DNA of 64,000 bases from Lineolata rhizophorae (Eukaryota; Ascomycota; Dothideomycetes; Lineolatales; Lineolataceae), in the NCBI GenBank assembly GCA_010093515.1, contig MU001692.1, positions 333,884-397,883 on the forward strand, read 5' to 3'. The stretch's first letter is position 1; the number at the start of each line of letters is the position of its first letter. The notes under the pieces were generated by a model, which had not been told where the DNA came from, did not search any database, and saw only the letters and a list, made by a program, of their open reading frames with translations. Position numbers and translations under genes: made by a program. Positions 44,598 to 55,931 of this stretch are shown here, in pieces.

Positions 44598-45186
44598 CGA
44601 GTCTAGGCACGCTAGCTAAAATCTGATAACAAGCGCATAAGTATTGGCCGATATTCTACTGAACCTACAAAAACTTATTTATTCTCGCTTGTAAAAGTAC
44701 CAGGTAAACCTTAGTATACAAAGCTAAATTTCCGCCTAGGAGCTCCTACTAAATTTAGAAATTCTCGCCTAACAACCCTTTCTAAGCTACAATATGCTAC
44801 GTGACTTATAGCTCTAATACTCGCTATTTAGAGATTGCTAGACTGTAGATTCATTATAAAAGTGTTAGCATATATATAGTCCCTAGCCAGCAGGATCGCA
44901 CTAAAGTGCGATACTGTGCCAGTCTTTTGGCCAAGTTGGTTAGCTGCAGGCTAGGGTACGCTAGTCCTAACACATAACCCATATCAGAATATCAGGCAGC
45001 CTATTTGGGCCTAGTTTACCAACCCCTGACAGGGATTCTACAAGTGTATTTATGCAGCCTCAGATAGCACCATTTTCCAACGTTAATGGACTTGGCCTAC
45101 CTATTCCAGATTTCTACCAGAATCTGACACTATATAATCTAACACAGCAAGGTAAGTGAGTCTAGGCACACTAGCTACAATCTAAC
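44598..45186. repeat. AT-rich island with two direct repeats
   Basis: A 29-base near-identical direct repeat, (G)AGTCTAGGCACRCTAGCT followed by AMAATCT, occurs at 44598-44626 and 45157-45186, 560 bp apart. The DNA between and around (44590-45800) is AT-rich, without reading frames, and looks like RIP-mutated transposon. Short palindromes occur at 44895-44912 and, as TAGACGTCTA and CCAGTC...GACTGG, near 45361-45395. Confidence 0.6.
44882..44957. repeat. Nested hairpin
   Basis: Outer arms CCCTAGCC (44881-44888) and GGCTAGGG (about 44949-44956) enclose a perfect inner palindrome ATCGCACT-AA-AGTGCGAT (44895-44912). It resembles a foldback end of a decayed DNA transposon; no transposase remains nearby. 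Confidence 0.5.
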
Positions 45187-45822
45187 AGGTATGTAGTCAA
45201 TATACTCGAAGAGATTCGCTTAATTTGCTATTTAGGGTAATCAACACCAAAACATCAGCCAAAAACTACCCCCGATATACATCCCGATTTTAATATATCC
45301 GTCCCGTCCATCTCTATGTATAGGACGGGACTAGACGGCCTCATATAGCAGATTAGACGACTAGACGTCTAACGTCCGTCCAGTCATCCGGACTGGATAG
45401 ACAGACGATTTTGAACAATAGCAGCTTGTCCTCACTTGCCGCTTTTGATTCGATACATAGGTAATCTCTCGAATTGGACCGGGGCGCGTGCCCCAGTTGT
45501 GTCTGGCCCGCAGTCGGTTTGATCGCGATGAGATCCAGCTTAACCTGCGAAGGATAGCTGAACAGAGTTCACCCCGCTAATTGAGCAGCGATTCGTGCTT
45601 TCTATGCTTTATAGAGATAGTCCCTATTGGCCAACCTTCTTGCACTATTCATATGCAGATAAACAGGTAAAGTCTTCTCTTCTCTTTGCAGCGTTGACAT
45701 AAATTCATCTAAACACGGAACCAGACACCTTCGCATCAATGTTCATGGCCAAAAACAGTATATATCCTGGATCTATGCTTTTGAGAGTAGAAGTTGAAGA
45801 TATTTGTCCCCATGATAGCGTT

Positions 45823-47192
45823 CTATAACGACTTTTTCCGATCATCCCAGCTCAAGTCATGATCAACGCCAATTGCGTCTCTAAGACCTCGAAAGAGTCC
45901 AAGAAATCCGCTCCAGTCAGCAAGATCATATTCACAGCAGAATGCAAACCGATGCTGTAACCGACCTTGCCGTACAATCTCTGCCAAACCTGGATAACCC
46001 TTTCTTTCAAAAATCCGAGCAAACTCCGCCTCTTCATTTCCAAGCTCGTTGACACCCTTGTAGAAGTCTGAAACCGGTAATAGCATTGCAGGTGAGTTGA
46101 ACGCAATACATTCTGGCGCAAGTGTGTGCCCACTCCCAGTCAATAATACCGGTAATGTTGTATTCTTCATCTACCAAAACATGGTCTCCCTTGTCGTCTG
46201 CGTGCTTCAAAAAGAATTTCATGCCCTCTCCGGCGGACCTAGGAAGTATGGATGGAACGAGGTCCAGGAGAAATCGATGAATGAGGTATGCATCAACCGA
46301 CCTCTCGGTGTATAGTTCTTCGCGGATGATCAAATTCAAGATAAGTCGTATCGAAGCAACGTGGTACTCTTCAAGTGAAGAATATGGCCCCAAAGTCAAC
46401 ATGTGTGATTCGTCAAAGTCCGTAAGGGATTCGCGAGCAAATGATCCGACATGGGAAGAACCTATCCTGTCAAGACATCCCATCCTGTCAAAAGGATATC
46501 TATGAAGCTCTACGAGAATATTTCCAAGCTGCTCCATGACCTTGTTCCTCTGCTGGGAAGATGCAAGGGACCATTGAAGTGAGGAACCCGGCATCTTTTC
46601 GATGAGCACGTAGCCAACGCCAACTGGATTGTTGGCACCCTCAAGAGCGTAATCGAAGACTCGTGGAGCTGGAACAGAAGTCCGTTCGAGAAATCTGAGT
46701 GAAGAAACTTCGCTCTGGATAATATAATCTCGTAAAGGTGGTGGTGGAGATGTTGCGTTGGACCGACGGATTCTTGCCATCCAAATCATCCCATCCTCAA
46801 AGTGGATATCAAGATGACAGTTCATGCCCCCCGTAACGGAGCTACGTTTTTCTCTGTCGTATTGAAGAGCGGGGACAGAACACGGTATCCCTTGCCTCAG
46901 TCGACTTGCGTGTGCAGCCAAGGTCTGAGTATCTACTTTCTCCAGGAGTCTCTCCATCTCTTTTCGTTCTGCTTCCCGAGCAGCAAGAACGTAGGTCTCA
47001 GCATCCTATATAGGCTTTAGGCATCTCCGGTACGGCAAAGAGCAGAGGAAAGCCTACCTCCAATTTAGGACAATCGTGGAATCCGGCTTGCAGATGTTGG
47101 GAGCAGAGGTGACGATCGCAAAGCACGCGATCACCTAACGTACGAACCGCCGGCCTTAAGCAGTTCTCGATATCACAACCACACATAGGCAT
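45823..47192 (-). pseudogene. APH-family phosphotransferase with Cys/His N-terminus, frameshifted
   Basis: Exon 1 (47192-47058) and exon 2 (from 47005) join in phase. The first 40 residues carry a zinc-site-like pattern, MCGCDIENC, LCDRHLCSQH and a closing H-D-C. The APH/choline-kinase fold follows: RIRRSNATSPPPPLRDYI, SVPAPRVFDYAL, GYVLIEKMPGSSLQWSL, SSLEEYHVASIRLIL, FFLKHADDKGDHVLVDEEYN and ITGIIDWEWAHT. Directly after DWEWAH (about 46135) the frame breaks. The conserved continuation APECIAFNSPAMLLPV and DLADWSGFLGLFRGLRD lies one base out of frame and runs to 45823. Relative to the family as I recall it, one extra base is present. The catalytic loop H-A-D-D-K-G-D-H and the metal-binding D in IIDWEW are retained. 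Substrate unknown. Confidence 0.75.
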
Positions 47193-48112
47193 GTAAGAGT
47201 CTTGTCAAAGGAAATTCTGATGACGAGTTATTTTTGTCGAGCGTCACAGCGTATACGGTGGCAAAACAGAGTGTATGCGGTAAGGTTGCAGAGTGTAGGT
47301 AGACCTGCACTCTGCGATCTATGTACGCTGTGCGCTGAACCGGGGCCTGCATTACCTTTGGCCCCGAGCGTCACGTGCCTACTGCTGCCATACATTGATA
47401 TCCACAACAATTTTCGACCCTTACCTGCTCATTGAATCAAAGAACAAAAGTGTGCTTGTAACGGCTACAGGCGGGGGCGGCAGATACTTATGTCCGATCG
47501 GTTGGCATCACGTGATTACGTCAATGACGGCAAAAGTTACGCCGCACGCTCCGATCTCCACTTTTTAAACCAGATTTGACGCTTACCGCCCTCAAGCGCT
47601 GTGCGTCGATCAAATAACGCGAGCGGGTAGTACACCGCCTTGCAAAACGAGTGTCCTTAGGGTCCACCTCCAAAAGCCCGCTCTACGTGGGCAATGTCTA
47701 GCGCGCCTGCATATTTCTCTAAATATCAAGTCGTGAGCTATGTGTGTGCCTCACAAAGAACTATACGCTATAGCCAATAGATTAACCGATGCTCCATTCT
47801 TAAATACATGGGCTATGCATCTGACATGTCATCTGCCTAACCGATTGGGCATTTCTTGCGCTGGTTTACGGCATACGTGCGTCGTGGTTGAGGCCCAGAC
47901 CCTCAGCCCCTCACGAGCCGCTGAACAGGGCACGAGTATCTTTTTCTAAATAGTAGAGATTAAGTATATTAGCTACTCACTTCTCCTTTTCTCCTCCATT
48001 ATCACCTACAAAAACAATCGTCAGATCACTCGAAGCCTGATTACCCTGATTCCTAGAACTACTACATCAACCTTCCCCTCATATTAAATATACCATACTT
48101 TCGAGCTTAACT
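47193..48112. other. Gene-free interval
   Basis: 0.9 kb upstream of the APH-like pseudogene. No motif-bearing frame was seen. Several TATA-rich stretches occur after 47940. Confidence 0.45.
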
Positions 48113-48191
48113 ATGCCTCCTCCAGCTATATGGTGTGTGAAGGAAGGTTGCACCAACTGGGCTGAGAGTAGCTCCCGCTACTGCAGTTCTC
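48113..48191 (+). other. Possible orphan first exon with a Cys motif
   Basis: ATG 48113 opens MPPPAIWCVKEGCTNWAE with a following RYCSS, ending at a GTATGT donor (48192). C-x4-C then Y-C resembles the N-terminal Cys motif of the APH-like gene to the left. The nearest AG acceptor leads to a stop after a few codons, so no continuing gene was found. A truncated relic is likely. Confidence 0.3.
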
Positions 48192-50860
48192 GTATGTCTG
48201 ATATTCATTCCCACTTTGGTTCACTTATTTCTAACAAGAGCTGCGAATCTAGACAAGTAGATGCTACGCTCTTCTGAAAAGTGGCATGCAGGGACCGAGC
48301 TCTGGGTAATGGCAATGCTATGCAATGTTGGATGCTGTTGGCGTGATGAGATAGAGATTCAAGGATTTGGGGAAATGTTGATTGGTCAACTGGCTTTAGG
48401 TTAAAGCTCACAGCATCCACTCATTTATGAGCACCTGGTTTTAGTTGTTGTGTTATGATGCGAGCTTCGGATTTAAAGCCTATAGCGTACACTCATTCAC
48501 GATACTGAATGTTTTTGACAAGACATTTTGGATAGTACATGGTATTTGTGATTTCGGTTGGGTAAAACAGTCAATGGGCCCCACGAGACTGATATGACAG
48601 CCAAAAGTTGATTGACTGGCTTAGTCGTCCTGTTTTGCTTTATTTAGCAGACTGCACAGGGTCAGTATACCGGCAGACGACTACGAGACCGTGCTTGTGA
48701 TCGTCGGCTGCTTCGGTATAACATCACAGTTGTCTTACCTGAGAAAATTGACACACTGATATTACGGTTACAAGACTCAAAAATCGTCGGGGCCATCTGG
48801 TTTCGCGATTAGACCTTTTACTGCTTACCCAGCTAGTCTGGCAAAGAACAGGGTCGACAATTCAGAATTTTTCTCTGGATGGGGCGGCGGCAAAGGGGTG
48901 GTCTAGCTCTGCTAAATATTATCCCAATGCGTAGAAAAGGCCACGGTGGACACGGTGGAGATTGAGATGATTGATTAACGTGTTTCATGACCGAACGTCA
49001 CGAGGAATTCTGTGTCGCAAATTTGGAAGTTTAGTACTAATTACGTATTCAAAGGACAGTACGGCTCTGGAACGTCGTCTAGCAGGTTGGGATGGCAAGT
49101 GCGGGCGCCCTGGCATTTTCGCTGGTAGGAAAATCTAACTAGCCTCTAGTGTTTCAGTCGCATTCCGCTCATGTACCAGCGGCCAGCACCCCGTGATCAT
49201 AGTCCGAAGGCTTTTCTAGTGGCCCCATGTTGACAGCTGGGTCTGAACCGGTTAGAGTATTGCGGCACGGACTGATCGTGACGCGTACTGAACGCTTGGG
49301 AGTGGGGAACCAGGAGATGATGGCGCTTCTACATATCTTGAACCTCGGCGTCTATGATGGGCTTTGCAGATCATTATAGTCATTTCAATTTCCAAACAAG
49401 GACGGCTACGCCCAACTCTCATACTAATTAGACCTAGCCGCATGTGCTTTCATTACCTGTTACTCACACACGTGTCACTCTCCTACGCACTTGAGGCAAT
49501 TTCTTCATTTTTGTGTCGTTCTGATTCTCGTCGGTCGAGACCTTTGAATTCTTCAAGTTTGCTCTAGAGTCCGGTGCTGTCGTGATCGTAAGAATCGATA
49601 GGTATTCAACGAGTTGTTCAGCTCCGGTGTCTTTGCTCACTTGATTAAGCCTCTTGATGATCAGATGCATGTTTGGCCTAACCGGTGGAAGAGCAAATGA
49701 AAATGGTTTTCGAGTAAGATCCATATGCTGTTGGTCGTGCTGTAGATTCTAACTGGCTCATTTAGTAGATTTTGCTTCAATCGCTCATGCGTGGGCGTTT
49801 GGCGGGCAGAGCGCTGGCATGTGGTGGCATCTTGTATTTGGGCAACAATTCTGGTGTGACCGTTCTTTCCTGACTCGAGCCCACTTGTCAGGACAGATCG
49901 CTGAGGCTGTAGTCAGCGCTCCCGCCTCCGCTCCCGCTCAACACTTCGGCTTCCTCTTCTGGGTTCTGGTTCCGGAGAATAGGAAGGAGGGTGCCAGTTT
50001 CCGGCATCCCGACGACTTTGGGGAGCCCTTAAAATAGATCTATTCTGTGAGAACCGGGACAGATCCCTCAACGCGAGGCGTGTATCAGCCGAGCATCGTT
50101 CCTCCAAATTCCCGAAAGAATTCAACACTGTCCAATCGAAGACGCGTTGGGGGCTGCATGCACTATTATTGGTTGACCAACCTATCTCCGCCAAAACTGC
50201 AGTCCGGACGCAGCATTCCCCGGTTCCCTGCCCCTGTCGCCGCCGGTTTTGGGCTTCTACTACGTAGAGGTCCATAAATACATGCTATCGACAACCCGGC
50301 TATCCCGCTCTTGGTAAAGAAGACTCCAATCAAGAGAAGGCTAAAGCTTATCCAGTCGGCTTTCGGTCTAGCTATAGTCCAGGGTGTTACATGATATCAG
50401 TCTAAACCCTGATGCGTATTCTGCCAGGTCCCTACTACGTAGAGACCATTTCGAATTTTTTTAAGTGTCTACTGCGGCACGGCCGACAACAGTCAACGGT
50501 GTTCCATCCGACTCGTTTGCAACCCCACAGCTCAGGCTAGAGCAGGAGCAGCTCAGTTCCCTGAACGGGAAGGGAAAATGCCTGTATGTGCATTGGGGTC
50601 ATGTAGTGCCTGTTATGGAAAACTGTTGCGTTCTGCGAACACCCGATGTGATTGGCTGGCTCGTCAGCGTGGGAACGCCACACTGTGGCGCAAACCAGTG
50701 CGGCGAAGGCGGAGCGCGACCTCCCAACAACTTCGCGGGGCAAGAAACGCGACTAGCCCGTCGCATTCAATATACTGCAAACGGTAACCAAGAGGATTTG
50801 CTACTACTGCGCTGCAAGCCTCCCAGAAACCCTGATAGCAGCCCTTGAAAAAAAAACTCA
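48192..50860. other. Gene-poor interval
   Basis: 2.7 kb before NudC. It holds one weak small frame (listed separately) and two CTACTACGTAGAG copies (near 50267 and 50431), 163 bp apart. A plus-strand 127-codon frame at 50465-50848 lacks any recognised motif and overlaps the probable NudC promoter. No RNA gene is seen. Confidence 0.45.
49464..49724 (-). CDS. Small hypothetical frame
   Basis: An ATG-started 86-codon frame. Its composition looks protein-like (ALPPVRPNMHLIIKRLNQVS near the start, then an acidic middle) rather than GC-driven. Near its end a GTAGGA could serve as a donor, so it may be a first exon. I recognise no family and no continuing exon. Weak. Confidence 0.2.
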   Translation of the reverse strand: MDLTRKPFSFALPPVRPNMHLIIKRLNQVSKDTGAEQLVEYLSILTITTAPDSRANLKNSKVSTDENQNDTKMKKLPQVRRRVTRV

Positions 50861-51560
50861 ATGTCGTCCTCACCTACTCCTTCGGAACGAGAGAAAGCCG
50901 ATGCTGAGCTTAAGGCCAAGGAGGCTGCCGAGCAGGCCACCCTGCCGTACAAGTGGACGCAGACTATCAAGGACGTGGACGTAACAATCCCGATCCCAGG
51001 CAACTTCAAGGGGCGAGATCTGGATGTAAATTTTACGAAGATGACAATCAAGGCGGGGATAAAGGGGGAGGAGCCGATTATTAAGGTACAGAGACCATCC
51101 ACATCCGCCAAATCCCTCGCCCTAGTTGTTGCTAACACTGTTGGGATTTCCAGGGAGAATTCCCGAATCCGATCCACACTGACGAATCTACATGGACACT
51201 CGAGACGGTTCCTAGCGGCAAAGAGATCGTGATCCACCTCGATAAGGTAAACAAGATGGAGTGGTGGCCGCACGTTGTGACGACGGCCCCGGCCATTGAC
51301 GTAAGCAAGATCACGCCCGAGGACTCGAAGCTGGGCGACCTAGACAGTGAAACGCGCGCAATGGTCGAGAAGATGATGTACGATCAACAGCAGAAGAGCA
51401 TGGGCAAGCCGACGTCGGACGAGCAAAAGAAGAATGATATCCTCAAACAGTTCCAGGAACAGCACCCGGGTGCGTACGATAGGAACCTGGCTATTGCCTT
51501 CTGAGGTCTTTGTGCTAACTAAAATCAGAGATGGACTTTTCAAATGCGAAGATCGGGTAG
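50861..51560 (+). CDS. nudC: Nuclear movement protein NudC
   Basis: Three exons (50861-51085, 51154-51469, 51529-51560) give 190 residues, the size of the short fungal NudC. The N-terminus is charged ([18 protein letters not shown]) and the CS/p23-like domain starts [18 protein letters not shown] and continues through [20 protein letters not shown] and [12 protein letters not shown]. The conserved tail [27 protein letters not shown] and, from the last 32-nt exon, MDFSNAKIG ends the protein. NudC acts as an Hsp90-linked co-chaperone for dynein/LIS1, needed for nuclear migration in hyphae. Without the last intron the frame would end in an unrelated tail, so the GTGCGT-AG intron is supported by the conserved EMDFS end. 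Convergent with MSD1, 295 bp apart. Confidence 0.94.
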
Positions 51561-51855
51561 TTGGAATGTCGAAGTAACAGAAATGACCCTGGAGCTTGCA
51601 TTGGTTAATATTGGACTTGCATGGGCTTGGCGGAATGATAGGAGTCATAGGGCACCAGATTAATAAGAGCATTGTTTTCATTCAAAAATGTCGCTTATTA
51701 TGAGCGAGATTTCAAATGTGAGAGTGGCATTAGGTGACTACTATTATATCCTACTTATACATAGGGGAAGCTTTACACTCCACGAGTGAAGACGAATTGC
51801 ACAGCGCAGCAACGACCATACAAGAGAAGCTGCCTAATTGGACAACCCTGCGGAA

Positions 51856-54165
51856 TTACTCCTTCAAGGCTAGATGGTACGTATCTAGCTGGGACATGGT
51901 CATGATTGTTGGAGATTTTACACAGGGTTCTTCACCCTTGTTGTTCTTTGGGAACGCTATAACATCTCGGACAGAGCTTTTCCCGAGCATTACGGCGACC
52001 AGCCGGTCAAAGCCAAGCGCAAAGCCAGCATGTGGGGGGCAGCCAGCTCGTAAGGCATCAAGGAGGTGCGTGAAATCGGCGATGCGCTCTTCGCTCATCT
52101 TTAGAACGTGCCTGAAAATGTATTCCTGCGCATTCGCGTGATGAATACGGCGGCTCCCACCGCCGAGCTCAACGCCATTGACAACCAAATCATAGTGATC
52201 TGCGCGCACACGTAGCGGATCTTTAGCTAGAAGAGTCACGTCCTCCTCGGCTAATGGAGCGGTGAAAGGGTGGTGCGTGGCAGAGAATCCAGCTGTTCCG
52301 CCTTGGCCGGGAGCGTCCTCTTCATTGGGAGAAAATAAGGGAAATTGAGTGATCCACAAGAATTTGAAATCGTCCTTGGATATCTTTGGTACCAGGCCGT
52401 GTTCCACAGCTGCTCTATGTAGCGCTGACCGGAGACTCCCGAGAGTCGTTGAGCCACCTGAGAACGACTTGTTCCTTCGGGCTTGGATGACAACTATATC
52501 GCCTTCATCCAACTCCCACATTTCTTCTAATTGTTCAGCAGCCTCGAATCCCAGAGGCTGAAGTCCGGAAAGTGGCTTTCGGGGATCATATATGAAGATT
52601 CCTGGTTGCCCGTCAGGGTTGGAGACAAAGGGCCTCGCATCCGGGCTATCTATGAAGGCGTTTATAAAAGTCCTCGCCTCTTTCGCATCTCGGTGTTCGT
52701 TGGGAATTTTTATCGCTTCCACTATTGGATCTAGAAGTGGCCCTATTTTGGTAACGAGGTCGATAGGAAGCATGTAGTCGATTCGTGCAATCTGACAAGT
52801 TAGTTCAAATTTCCCCGATACCAAGTATTATGAGGCATGCGCACCTCCATACCGAAGCGCAAGTCCGGCTTATCCGACCCATACTTAGACATGGCTTCTT
52901 CATAGGTTAGTTCTCTGAACGACCCCGGAATGTTTATGCCAAGTAGCTCGCGCCACATTTGTTTCACAAGGGCCTCGACTGTGTTCATTACATCGCGACC
53001 AGCAGCAAACGACATTTCTAAATCAATCTAAGCGCAAAGTCAACGTGGAATCCGAATTACTTTGGCTTCAGATGCGTACCTGAGTGAATTCAGGCTGGCG
53101 ATCGGCCCTAAGATCCTCGTCACGAAAGCATCGGGCAATCTGAAAGTAGTTGCCAATACCGCCGGCCATTAGGATTTGTTTATACTGCTGAGGACTTTGT
53201 GGCAGCGCATATGCGAGACCCTTAGTTCGAGTGGGGACCAAGAACTCTCGCGCGCCCTCTGGAGTAGATTTGAAGAGTAGGGGCGTTTCCACTTCGACAA
53301 ATTGCTTGTCTCCACTCAGATAGTTCCGAGTACACTGAGCCGCGTTCGACCGAAACTTTAGGGCATTCCTAATGTCGTTGTCCGTCCGAATTTGCAAATA
53401 GCGCTGCTCAGGAGGGAAGATCTTTTCAGTGCCAAAGATGATATCATCTGGTATGTTGTTGAGGGGCTGCACATCATGTAGCTTTATCTCAACATGATCG
53501 TAGAGATTGTAGCCTCCCGACTCCGAACTCCGCTTTCGAGGCTTCTGCTTCCTTTTCTGCACAAAACCCGAAATCAAAACAGGGGTGTGCGATCTGAGGG
53601 ATTTGAGAGTCACGTGAGACGTCGCCATGGGATCATCTGGACAAGATACGATCTGGATAGTTCGGGCCAAGTTCTTATCGCTGAGAGGAACAAATGCAAG
53701 AGCCTTCCCAATTTCCTTGATCGTGCCGACATAGCCGACCAGCGAGAGGCGGTCCCCCTCGGCGGCCCATTCTAGGTGGTCGAATTGACATGACGTGCCG
53801 TGGGCTTTGACTACTCGCAGTCAGATGTAAACAAACCGGGAAGATTAGAATATTCCGGACGTACAAGTGTGCTTGTAGGCTTCCAAGATGGCGCTTCCTG
53901 GCGGGTTCGCCGACGGCGATTGAGCAGGAGCAGTTCCGTCAGGCGACTGGTCGGTTGAGTATCCGCGCAATGTGGCGTTGGCTAGGGGACATCTCCGGCG
54001 AACGAGGCGCGAGATCTCGCAGTAGGAAACTCGCAGAGAGGTCAATTGCGTCGTGGCGGTCCGGGCAGGCGCGTGACGGAGCATGACCAATCTGAGGGAT
54101 CGTGTCGACGATGGTTGGGGATGTCGCGCGCGTCCTGTCGGACGACGACGCAGGGGGCGCCACAT
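51856..54165 (-). CDS. msd1: Mitochondrial aspartyl-tRNA synthetase
   Basis: Four exons (54165-53865, 53813-53080, 53027-52845, 52791-51856) close to 717 residues. An Arg-rich N-terminus without acids ([16 protein letters not shown]) is a mitochondrial presequence; a second in-frame ATG at 54084 ([14 protein letters not shown]) is an equally possible start. The anticodon-binding OB fold is at about 90-200 ([16 protein letters not shown]). The class II core has [34 protein letters not shown] and motif 2 [20 protein letters not shown], then the Asp-specific [15 protein letters not shown] bacterial-type insert with [10 protein letters not shown] follows, and then motif 3 [15 protein letters not shown]. 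It charges mitochondrial tRNA-Asp. It is the bacterial-type enzyme, distinct from the cytosolic one. Confidence 0.93.
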
Positions 54166-54987
54166 CGTACACTCGCATAAGGCTGCTAGACGCCTTCTGC
54201 CGTTAATTATCGGGGCCTAATTTACGGTACCGCAGGAGTGGCTGGGTGTTCCTTTCCGCCACGTCAGCTTGCGGAGCGTATAATCCACGCTCAGCGTCTA
54301 TGGATGTAATCAGGGCGGGCGTAATTGCGGAAGCGTCTAGGGAAGTGATTCGGCGTATCGTCTTCACACCAGGTATGTAATCCGTCACCTGTATTTGAGA
54401 GTAGGGCAATGTCAAGTAAGCAGGCACCGGCGCGAAGCACGAGCTAATATCGGAAATGGACGGCGGAGTGGACGGCGCGAACGGGCTTGGCGGCGCAGCG
54501 GGCCCGAAGCGGGCAAGCTTGGCTCGGCAGGGCGCGACGGGGCTTTCAGCAGCCACCACCCGCGCTGCGCAATCGCCCCATCTCAAGGCCAGTGACCGCA
54601 AACACCATCACGGAAAGGAGCCAGGTCGCATTCACCTATCCTCCATTCACACGCCTGTCTGCCTGCGCTTCCGAGCTTCTGCCCAGCTTGCAGCAAGTTT
54701 CGGTGTTATAAAGATTCCGCACCCTCTCCCGTTATCTACCCGCCCGGTCTTCTTTTCCGCCAAAGACTTCTCACTTCCGCCACACCTCCAAAGCCCTTCG
54801 CAGCGGTCCGGACGTTACTGCTGATACTACTTCATACCCGTCTATGATCGTTCTCCAGGGCACGTCCTAGTGTGCGCCGCTGTTAATACCGCTACGCACA
54901 CCTCGGCGATAGTTTTCCAGGGCACATTGTTGTGCACGCCTCCCGGTATACGCCTTGATCTAACCAGTTTCCCTGTCTTCTATCACC
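54166..54987. other. Divergent promoter of MSD1 and eIF4E
   Basis: About 820 bp between the MSD1 and eIF4E start codons. An out-of-frame ATG at 54178 (minus) would open an upstream frame overlapping the MSD1 start. A minus-strand frame at 54203-54601 lacks an ATG and motifs. A CAC-rich, pyrimidine-rich leader precedes eIF4E, with a repeated CCAGGGCAC near 54855 and 54916. Confidence 0.5.
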
Positions 54988-55931
54988 ATGGCCGATCTTG
55001 CGCCTGCCGCAGCCCCCAAGAACCCGTCGTCGCCGGTTCCGCTGGATACTATTCCCATCTCGCCCGAGGGCGGCTCCGGTGCCCCGGCCCAAAATGGCGG
55101 CAACGGAGCTACTAAGGTCGAGTACCCGTCGACGGAGCCTGTGACGGTGTTTCACGACCCCAACAATTTCAATGTCAAGCACCCGCTCATGAACACCTGG
55201 ACGCTCTGGTTCACGAAGCCCCCTAGCGGCAAAGTGAGTTCTCAAGTCCACAAAGGACTTCCGTTCCGACATCACCAAGACCTCTTGAGCTAATGCTTCA
55301 AACCCAAAGGGCGATAATTGGAATGAGCTGCTTAAGGAAGTCATCAGCTTTGACTCCGTCGAAGAATTTTGGGGCATCTATGTAAGAGCTGCTCCCCGCC
55401 GAAATTTGTGGTCTTTACCGGCCCCATAAGCGACATTGACCGTCCAATCTGTACTAATATAGCTCGTCATTGCAGAATAACATTACCAATACCTCGGACC
55501 TCGCGCTCAAATCCGACTATCACCTGTTCAAGAAGGGCGTGCGCCCTGAGTGGGAAGACCTACAGAATAAGCACGGCGGCAAGTGGGCTTTCCAGTTCAA
55601 GGACAAGAAACAGATCAACATCGATCAGTTGTGGCTGCATGTCATGCTCGCTGCGATCGGCGAGACGCTCGAAGATGAGGGAGATAACGAGGTCATGGGC
55701 GTCGTGGTAAACGTTCGCAAAGGCTTCTACCGTATCGGCCTGTGGACCCGCACCGTCGGCAAGCCCGTCAATGGTCGTACTCCTGAGCAAGGCCGTGAGG
55801 TTCTTCTCAAAATCGGCCGCAGGTTCAAGGACGCGTTGGGCCTGAAGGAAGCAGAACAGGTGGAATTCTCTGGCCACACCGACAGTGCTCATGCGGGAAG
55901 CACGCGTGCCAAGGCTAAGTACACGGCGTAA
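54988..55931 (+). CDS. eif4e: Eukaryotic translation initiation factor 4E (cap-binding)
   Basis: Three exons (54988-55233, 55310-55381, 55476-55931) give 257 residues. The conserved core begins HPLMNTWTLWFTKPPSGK, then, across intron 1, GDNWNELLKEVISFDSVEEFWGIYNNI, where the Trp residues stack on the m7G cap and contact eIF4G. DYHLFKKGVRPEWEDLQNKHGGKW and LWLHVMLAAIGE are the next blocks. A cap-binding Trp lies in the RIGLWTRT segment, and the C-terminal SGHTDSAHAGSTRAK matches the fungal ending. The first 45 residues are a variable Ala/Pro/Gly tail. It recruits mRNAs to the 40S subunit through eIF4G. It diverges from MSD1; introns have GTGAGT and GTAAGA donors. Confidence 0.95.

Noticed and set aside
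50465-50848. 127-codon frame just upstream of NudC
   Set aside because: It has no ATG at the start, an opposing frame over the same DNA, and no recognisable family.
54203-54601. 132-codon minus-strand frame upstream of MSD1
   Set aside because: There is no ATG at its start and no motif; it more likely belongs to the divergent promoter and leader.
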